Source: Ophioderma brevispina
Lineage: Eukaryota > Echinodermata > Ophiuroidea > Amphilepidida > Ophiodermatidae
Assembly: GCA_023653785.1 (NCBI GenBank)
Contig: JAMKCH010011875.1
Coordinates: 1 to 64,000, forward strand
Length of the DNA stretch: 64,000 nucleotides
Direction: 5' to 3'
Notes under the pieces: generated by a model
What the model was told of the DNA's origin: nothing
What the model saw: the letters and a program-made list of their open reading frames with translations, nothing else
Databases searched by the model: none
In this document: one piece after another, positions 56,192 to 64,000 of the stretch
How the letters are laid out: the number at the start of each line of letters is the position of its first letter
Numbering within the stretch: the first letter of the stretch is position 1
Position numbers and translations under genes: made by a program

Positions 56192-56710
56192 TTAAAGGGA
56201 CACAATGCATGAAAAATAGTCAGAATAATGAAATGGGACCTTATGAAATCACTTCCACTCAAATTGAAACAAAAATTTGGTGTTTCTGACATTTTGTGGC
56301 AAGGGAAAATGTAAACTAATACGCATGTAAGATTCACTTCTCAACCAAGAATGATGACATTACTGTAGTATTTACAAACTTGAAAATCATGCAGTCATCG
56401 GCTCACATACCATTGCATTTCAATATGTGCTAAATCCTTGTCATTCAATATCTACTACAAGCTGAGTGCAATGTCTGACTCCTGTCTTATGCTTTTGAAT
56501 TGAGTCATAAAACATGATATATACACTGTAAATTTGGCAGGGTGTCACGACCTGATTTTCCATGGCAGGAATTGCCACAAGCGTGCCACGAAATCTTGCA
56601 TTTGTACTGTTTAAACACATCAATTATTTGAAAATTTTTGGAAGGTGATTTCAAGTAAGGGTCCATTTCATTATGTCAAAATATTTTTCTGCCATTATGT
56701 CCCAAGTTAA
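56192..56710. mobile_element. TTAA-flanked MITE with about 60-bp inverted ends
   Basis: The left end (TTAAAGGGACACAATG, ATAATGAAATGGGACC, TTATGAAATCACTTCCA) is mirrored at the right (GGAAGGTGATTTCAAGTAAG, GGTCCATTTCATTATG, CATTATGTCCCAAGTTAA). TTAA tips suggest a piggyBac-like origin, as for 42261-42798. The interior is non-coding. Confidence 0.62.
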
Positions 56711-58699
56711 AGGCAATATAGCACCTTTGTTAAAGCGCGAGTTTTCACACATTTTGCACTGCTGTGTGTTTTTTTTTAAAGAATACTATAGTATATATTA
56801 TACCTGTTATGGTATGCTGATGTGTTCAATTTCCTAGTCTAAACGTGATATCCGCTTACTCCGTGAAAACGCAGGGTTTGTAACGGCATACATAGTACCA
56901 GTTTGGCAAGCAACAAACATTGTATGATCAATAGAACTTGATGAAAAATCTAGGGCAGGGTTCAATTTGAAAGATACTTGCGGACAGTAAACTGTATGGG
57001 TACTAGACACGGATAATGCGAAGAGGTTAGTTTTGGAAACCTTTGCACCCCAATCGTCTTACAAAAATATAGGTATTAGGAAAAATGGTACACTCATAAT
57101 TTGGGTTTCCAATGAATTATAAGTATGCTGTTAATTGTCCAAACACAACAAAATGACTTATCATTGATATGTAAAAAATATTATAATTCTCATTCTAATA
57201 ATTATGATCACGCGGACTACGACGCTCTGTAAGCATAGCGTAAAGCTACGGTAATCAGCTTCTCTTCAGTGGAGCTTTCCGAACGTCACACGGGAAATGC
57301 TTAAGGTTACCCTTATTTCACTCGTATGTTATCGGAGTACGGGATGGTCCATACGCGTCACATGACAAGGATAAAAAAGCTTTATACATGGTGCTGTGGA
57401 AGAACGCCGATAAGTGGTCAAAAATTCAGCAAATATCAGGTGAATGTTTAATCAATTATTTTGCTTTAATAGTTAGCAAAAGTACGGTGAACATGAACGG
57501 GCAAAGCCCCGGGCATAATCAAGCGTTCATACCAAAATCACTATGGAGAACCCCTAAGTCATATCTATGAAGGATGTTCATAGCAATTTACAACATTAGC
57601 TAACATTGGGTGCCAACAACAACTGCCGCTAGCAACATAAAGTTGTTCAATATCGGAGGCGGGATCGCAAGTTGCAACCTGGTTGACCTGGACTGACATA
57701 AAAATTCTCTATGTTGTTATTTGTTTGGTTAAAACTGTTTATAGGAATAATATTCAGTGATCTGTGAACTGTCTTTACTCCACCAAAAAGCCTGGTATTG
57801 TACAGGTAGTTCGTAAACAGTTCTACAGTATAGGGTCTCACAGTTTACGAAAGCAGTCAACAGATATGGCACAAAACAGAAGGCCTCCTGATGCTCTAAC
57901 ACTGACAGACAAGGTATGTGAATATTTCACCATTAATGAAACAACATTTTGGCCGTATACTTTGCAAGACATTTAATCAATTCTTGATTGTAACTTCCCT
58001 GCATATTTTTGATCAATTGATTTCGAAAGTTTTGACATATACCTTTCTCCTGCAACCTTGGCGAATTACTATATCACCTGTTCCGTATGTAAATATGTGT
58101 TGCCTAGTACTGTTCTGTGTGCGATATCTGTATCCACAGCATGTCTCATGGTATAATGTAAGAGTGGATAAAAGCCACAGCATTGCAAGTTACCCTAGCA
58201 TAATTATGTGCAGCAAGCAAAATGATTAGCAGAATATCACAGTCATGCACAGAGTTGGGTGGTTGTCTCATGTAGCAGTACAAAGTCCTCCGGTTCCCAT
58301 TATTTTAAGAATTAAGGACTTGGTATACGTCCCGGGGGTATATGCCTATACTAGGAAATTCATTTACATTTCCTAGGCAGCTAGAAACAGAACATTTGAT
58401 TGGATGACAGCCCACCCATCACAGTGGATAACTTCTCAGTCCATTGACATGTAATGGATTATCTGACCCATGGTCTTTAGAGTACCATTATGTGTACAAT
58501 GCCCAGATAACACAATCGTTGATTTAAAACCTGTTTCCTGTAAGTTTGAAGTTTGAAATCTTGGTGTAATGGGCTGTGGTTAAAATATTTAGGATCTATT
58601 TGATTGATAAACTACCCACAATGTTTCACATTGCTGACCAGTCATATAACAAGGAATTTTGTAGGCTATGGAAATCCTTGTGACAACTGTAGTTGACTG
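56711..58699. other. mostly non-coding; one possible small exon
   Basis: No gene is confirmed. A TTCGTAAAC / GTTTACGAA inverted pair lies at 57808-57850 just upstream of the candidate exon at 57866. Other frames here are short and motif-free. Confidence 0.4.
57866..57913 (+). CDS. candidate 16-codon first coding exon or gag start
   Basis: ATGGCACAAAACAG opens MAQNRRPPDALTLTDK and runs into AAG|GTATGTG, a strong 5' splice-site consensus in phase 0. The RRPPDALTLTDKVCE reading also resembles the start of some retroelement gag proteins, whose first residues have the pattern RPP-x-AL-x-LTG. No second exon or further gag motif was found. Low confidence. Confidence 0.25.
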
Positions 58700-59559
58700 A
58701 AATGCTTGTTCACTTACTCTTTTACCAAGAAAATAACCCTGCTCAGATTGTATACATTAAACAAAATGAAATACTAACACTTTCACGAGATATTTTGTGA
58801 ATGAATGATGAACAGGGAACAGGCTAATTTCTCGGAAATTGGGGCAAATTGGCTAAAGTACAGCGTGAAATGCCCAGGGGGCACTCACCTATGAAATGGG
58901 TTTAAGGCTGGCGTTTCCAAACCCAGGGGCACTCGTGGCAGGGACTGCAAAAAATAAGAAAGTCAGGTTCCTTATGTAATTTTGTTAGCTTTTTATGGAG
59001 ATTAGGAAAACTATACATTTTCTGAAAGCTTATGGTTCACCAAATAAGAAAATCAATGTTGGCATTTTTTTAAATTCCCCTATGGCGGCCATTTTGGAAT
59101 TCAAAATGGCCGCCAATTTTTTGCTCATATCTCGATCCCTGAGACTAGTAGAGGCATGATTCTGGTGTCTATACCCATATTTTAAGGGTCAAGGAATCCA
59201 ATAAGATCATTAATAATAACAACATCAGATCATTTATTTTTGGCGACCATTTTAATTTTCAAAATGGCCGCCAAATAAAGTTGCTTTTGCCCATATCTCT
59301 GTTTCTGAGACTGTTAGAGGCATGATTCCAATGTTTATATCCATGTTTCCATGATCTAGGAATTCAATAAGTATTTCAATAGCAACATTGGATCACTTGG
59401 TTATGGCAGCCATCTTAAATTTCCAAATGGCCGCTATAGCTGTGTAATATTTACAGACAGTTTGCCTGCAAAAAAAGTGATAAATGTGCAAATTGAAGTC
59501 TTCATTATGTCTGTTATCTGTCATGTCTGTAGGAACTATTATCTGGTAATTTCATTTTT

Positions 59560-60260
59560 CCAACATGCTCAAAATTTAAGATGGTGGCCAATATGGCCCC
59601 TTTACAAATCTTTTAAACTCTTAAGTTACCATATATGTTCAGTTACATCATTCAGAAAGTATAATAACTAGAATTTCGCGGTTCTCGGCTTTTGCGCTTG
59701 CTGTATTCAAAGAATATAAGCTGTGGGCCGCCCAGCCTATCTGAAAACTTAACCTCACATGAATTTTTTACCTTGGCACATGACCTTTGACTTCATCAAC
59801 AAATGAGCGATCCCATATTGCATCTATGACTCAAGTTTGAACTTCAACTTTTCAATGTAGGTCAATTTTTCAAAAATGTGCTAATATTGCTTTAAACCTA
59901 AATTGCCATATACCTATCATCCAAGAACTACTAAACAAGACTAGTGTAAATTAAAGTATGGTGAGATATATGTCGTTGGCCATGCAGAAACTCATTTTTT
60001 TTAAGTTAACATACTTAAAATCCAAGATGGCAGCCAAAATGGCCACCTTGTAAGATCTTTGAACTTATAAGTTGCCATATAATAGTATTTGTAATATAGT
60101 TTATATCATCCATAAATTATTATGAGATATGAGATAACTGTCTTTGAACATTAATACTTATTTGTGACATTTTGATTTTTTAAAGTTAAACACGTTTAAA
60201 ATTCAAAATAAAGGTCAATATGGCCACCTCAAGATATTTGAAATTTATCAATTGCCATAT
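59560..60260 (+). repeat. central diverged units of the foldback
   Basis: Three units share AAGATGGTGGCCAATATGGC / AAGATGGCAGCCAAAATGGC / a decayed version, each followed within 30 bp by CTTATAAGTTGCCATAT-like sequence (59620, 60060, 60245). They are less conserved than the outer units. Confidence 0.55.
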
Positions 60261-61619
60261 CTATATGTATAATATATTTTTTACGTAATCTAAAAAATAT
60301 GATGAAATTAAATACAAATGAATGACATATGATATTTGTCTTTCACTATTCTGATTATAAGAAACTGTTAGAAAGTCATGATCTGATTTTCTCTTTTGTT
60401 AAACTTGCATCTTTCAGGATCTTTAACCAAATAAAAATGCCAAATATGACTTTGTAATGGTTAGAGACATCTCGTACTTTTTAGCTCTTTTTACACTTTA
60501 TATCGTAAATTTAGGGGATATGCTAATACTAATATATTACTGATGTTTTTGAGAATTTTGAAGGTATTCATTGTGGCTGTCATCTTGAATTTTAAGCATG
60601 TTTACAAAGCAAAAACATCAGATATGACTTAATAGACAATTTGAAGACATAATATCACATACTTTAATTCACCCTTTTATCAAAACTTATGGATGTTAAC
60701 TAAAAATAGATATTTGTGGTAATTTCTAGCTTTTAAAGATCTTTGAATGCAGCCACCGGTCGCCATCTTGAATTGCGAGCCTGTAAACAAAGTGTCAGTG
60801 TCAGAAAATGTCAGATACAAGGTTTAACGCATGGTTAAAGACATAATTTCACACTCAAACTTGAAACCTTATCATTTTTGCAGGGATACTCTGTACTACT
60901 ATGCACTACTATGTGTTTCGCATACCTTTTGTAGGCGTAGGCAAAACTCTTTACCTGGCAGCCATTTTGAAATTCAAGATGGCTGCCACGTCCAAATGAT
61001 CCGTTGTTGTTAACAATGTTATTTGATTCCTGGACCCTGAAACATAGGTATAGCCTGGGCTATAGACACTAAAATAATGAATTTACTGGTATTACAGACC
61101 GGAATGTTGGCCAAAAAGTTTTCCCCTTGGCGGCCATTTTGAAATTCAAGATGGCTTCCACAAAAACGTGGTCCATTGTTGTTATTAATGTTCTTATTGG
61201 ATTTCTGGACCCTGAAAACATGGATATAGATGCCATAATCATGCCTCTACTAGTTTCAGAGGCAGGTATGGCAAAAAAAAAATAACTTACTTTGGCGGCC
61301 ATTTTGAATTCAAGATGGCTGCCCACACTTACCCATAATCTAATGTTGTTGCATTGGAATTGACACCCTCCAGCAATATGTTTAGATGGTGAAATTACAT
61401 TTCTAGGTGCTTTAAAAGCCAAGATATAACATATTATAGGTTCAAAATGGCGGCCATTTTGAAACCCAAGATGGCCGCTTATATGCGATTTTAAAAAGTG
61501 CCAACATTGATTTTCTGTTTCTGTGACAGCTGAACTTTAGAAAAATGCAAAAATTAGCAAATCTCCATAAAAAGTCAACAAATAATAATATTTGAACATA
61601 GTGAACCTGACTAAGAGAG

Positions 61620-62340
61620 CTATTTGATCTAACCAGTGGGGGATTTGTGTGGGGACGACAAAGATAAAAAAAATTGGGATGAGGCAAAAAGGAAAAGGGA
61701 GAAAGCAAAGGGAGAAGAAGAAGGAAAGGGGGGAAATGGGATTGACAAAGTAAAATGGACGATTGCTGAAGTTTGCCTCCTCCCCAACTGCCAATGCCGG
61801 TTACGCGCCTAACCAAATGTGTGAAAATCCATTATCTCATCCCGCGCTGTATGGAAATATGTACATTACAATTTTACAACATATGAGAAATTGCCATTTT
61901 TTTAACTATGTTATTATGACCGCCAATGACTTTGAATTCAACAATTCTGAGAATCAAGTTCGATCAAAGTCTGGTTGATATGGTTTCTGTTTGTAGGCCA
62001 CTTGTATTTCGGACGTTTTCAACTAACAATTCAAACGACACCACGATAATTTGTCACAAAGTAAGCACGGAAAGGCACATACGCAGATCAAAGATCAATA
62101 CAAAGTCTTGAAGATGGATTGAAGATAAACTTATTATGCATAGCGACTTACTATATTTGAAACAAGAAGAGTCTTTTAAAAAGACAACCATCGCTTAGCG
62201 TGGATGCTAATATGTTAGTGTAAATACTTGAGATCGAAGGAAACCCTCTCGTATTAGAGAGAATTATATAACCACAGGATATATGTCAGGCATCAAACAT
62301 ACTCAAGCATCAACCTTTATTTTTGAAATATATACACCAA
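61620..62340. other. insertion in the right foldback arm
   Basis: This segment has no partner in the left arm. It starts with a GA/AAGG-rich stretch (61660-61745) and contains GCCGGTTACGCGCC (61795). No gene is recognised. Confidence 0.4.
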
Positions 62341-62819
62341 AAGACCACTATTTTGCAGTCCCTGTCACCGAAAGCCATTGGGTTTGGAAACGCCAGCCTT
62401 ACACCCCATCCATTTCTTAGGTGCGTGCCCCGGGCCCTGTCACACTTGTCGTTTGACCTATTGCCCCAATTTACAAAGAAATAAGCCTGTCCCTGTTCAT
62501 CATTCATTCTCAAAAATCTGGTTGAAAGAGGTTAGGATTTAATTTTGTGGACCAGTCTAGCTGGTCAAAGAGTAATGAACAAGTAAGTATATAGCTAAGG
62601 ATATGCATGTTCGCGGTACTTGCTCCATTTTAATACCATATGAACAATTTGTATAACAATGCTGTCCAAATTGACTCATGGATTATTTTGACATGACATT
62701 TGAATATGTCTAAAAACTGTTTTCACGTGTGTCTTTTGAAAAGACAACACTTTAGGCCTTATCAATATTTTATTTCTCTTAGTATACCTAAAAAATACAG
62801 AATACCGCTCTCTTCCATG

Positions 62820-63075
62820 GTTCATTTGGAATTGGGCAAATGAACCATGAAAGCATCCCGTTCCTTCGGAGGGGACGTTAAGCCGTCGGTCTCATGTACA
62901 GAGAGTCCAACTGTACATGTACATCGTAGCGAGTGTCGAATAAGAGTAGGGTGTAAACCTCTGACTGTTCCCAATCCGCCCATTGTCTCAAAAGCGGGCC
63001 AAGTTAGGAGAGTCGTATCATGGATACACACTGCCCCGGATGAGCTTACTCAGGTGAATAAATACTGACACTACC
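62820..63075 (+). repeat. probable non-LTR retrotransposon 3' tail
   Basis: GGAGGGGACGTTAAGCCGTC, GGTCTCATGTACAGAGAG, then GAATAAGAGTAGGGTGTAAA and a final GGTGAATAAATACTGACA. This series (GACGTTAA-CCG, then GGTC-TGTA, then AAGAGTAGGGT-TAA) resembles the 3' ends of I/Nimb-like LINEs that I know from animal genomes. It could equally be a SINE borrowing that tail. No coding remnant lies upstream. Confidence 0.42.
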
Positions 63076-63105
63076 ACAAGCCATTACTAATGACTTGTGG
63101 ACACG

Positions 63106-63271
63106 CAAGTGCGTAACCCCCCCCCCCCCCAAACAGAACTCTTGCCCCCCTTCAGCCCCCAAATGAACTGACTTTTTGTACAGTGTCTATGGAGAAGGAC
63201 CCAAATTTGCCCCCTCAAAAAAGCCTTGCCCCCCTCAGCCCCCCATTTGCAAAGGTCTGGTTACGCCACTG
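63106..63271. mobile_element. hAT-type MITE, perfect 8-bp target duplication
   Basis: TGGACACG occurs at 63098-63105 and 63272-63279, flanking a 166-bp element. It starts CAAGTGCGTAACC and ends GGTTACGCCACTG, near-complementary CA...TG tips. The interior is C-rich (GCCCCCCTTCAGCCCCC) and has no coding capacity. An 8-bp duplication with CAGTG-like tips is diagnostic for hAT transposition. Confidence 0.8.
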
Positions 63272-63279
63272 TGGACACG

Positions 63280-64000
63280 CTAAGAAGAAGAAGACCTAAA
63301 ATGTGAAAAAATACTTTACATATATTTCACATTTTCTGAAAATGGTGAGCCATGTTTTTAAGTCTGGTATTCTAACTAAATTAGTTATTATCCCAGGATG
63401 ACCTTGAGCCATGAGCCTACTGTGTCCAATTAATTGCAATAACACACGTATACCTTTTTAAGAGGAATATATCTATACACCTTTTCACCCGTATGAAAAA
63501 TTCCTATAGACCCTGTGGCCAAACATGTCATAAAGGCCCTACACACAATTTGATACACTTTTGAAAGAATATGGCCCTGAACCGGTATTTCAATATAAAG
63601 ACCCAAAAACAAGTAAACGCAGCATGTCTCTAAAATACCCCCATAGGTTACAAAACAATGGTCTTTGCACGAAAACATAAAATTATATCAATAGTTCGTT
63701 TTCTTCCGTAAATTTTGATACCCTTCTTGCCCCAGTGCGATCAATATTGCCAACACAATACCCATTATAAGAAAATCTCTCCCTTTTTAAAGTTGCAATA
63801 AAAGGTATAGCCATATTGATTGCCTTTCAGTGAAAGATCGCATTCTTCCCGTGAAGTGTGTGTCACTTAATGCATGGCTGTGTATTGTAACCTTGTAATA
63901 ATTGTCTTCAGATGCAACTTTGAAAATGTGACACATTTTCATAAAATGGACATTGTGTTGGCTGTATTGATCACAATGGAGCAAGAAAGGTGTCAAATTT
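63280..64000. other. non-coding right edge
   Basis: A/T-rich, no recognised gene or repeat boundary. Confidence 0.45.

Larger units (their letters stand above)
58700..62600. repeat. large imperfect foldback of AAGATGGCGGCC units
   Basis: The outer arms 58760-58985 and 62340-62560 are inverted copies (GGCTGGCGTTTCCAAACCCA at 58908; TGGGTTTGGAAACGCCAGCC at 62379). The next segment (AGTCAGGTTCCTTATG and TTTTTATGGAGATT, 58960-59000) pairs with 61575-61617. Inside, units of about 190 bp repeat. On the left they run plus (ACTAGTAGAGGCATGATT, AAATGGCCGCC); on the right they run minus (61080-61440). A 720-bp insertion (61620-62340) breaks the right arm. It is non-coding, with about 16 ATGGC(G/C/A)GCC words. 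Confidence 0.68.

Overview
The window looks like accessory, repeat-dominated nuclear DNA from an animal. I see no bacterial-style gene packing, ribosome binding sites or operons. It has long A/T-rich non-coding stretches, splice-site-like signals, a large C2H2 zinc-finger gene, and remnants of DIRS, Ty3/gypsy and LINE retrotransposons plus many small inverted-repeat (MITE-like) elements. The Ty3/gypsy copy has the rare Gmr1-like pol order (integrase upstream of reverse transcriptase), a group described from deuterostomes. This mix suggests an invertebrate deuterostome (echinoderm, hemichordate or cephalochordate type), but I cannot name the species.

Layout. 1-2400: decayed DIRS-order element (RNase H tail, tyrosine recombinase, duplicated 3' segment). 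2400-6000: non-coding, with one copy of a dispersed repeat (4550-5260). 6000-6770: CpG-rich block with a small open frame. 7110-7640: tRNA-like SINE candidate and a LINE fragment. 7660-12216: degenerate Gmr1-like Ty3/gypsy element. 12220-16100: small inverted-repeat elements and a tandem duplication of the end of the next gene. 16101-19272: the one convincing protein-coding exon, a multi-finger C2H2 protein on the minus strand. 20442-25817: two solo LTRs in opposite orientation around a 126-bp tandem array. 27800-29870: partly palindromic region with four nearly identical 204-bp repeats. 32655-34275: array of about 40 copies of the palindromic 10-mer CAACGCGTTG. 35200-41350: old diverged repeats. 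41343-46450: a cluster of MITEs, several with clear target-site duplications. 48887-56116: two LINE remnants between GGTGTTA/TAACACC terminal segments. 56192-56710: another TTAA-flanked element. 58700-62600: large imperfect foldback made of AAGATGGCGGCC-containing units. 62820-63271: LINE-like tail and a hAT-type MITE with a perfect 8-bp target duplication.

Only the zinc-finger exon looks like an intact host gene. Every retroelement frame I read carries stops or frameshifts, so none of those copies can be autonomous. I found no new multi-gene system. The items most worth checking are the CAACGCGTTG array, the finger-less linker minisatellite inside the zinc-finger protein, the 204-bp array, the YY1-motif foldback, and the zero-divergence duplication at 44000/44886. 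All comparisons were made by eye; no alignment or database search was run.
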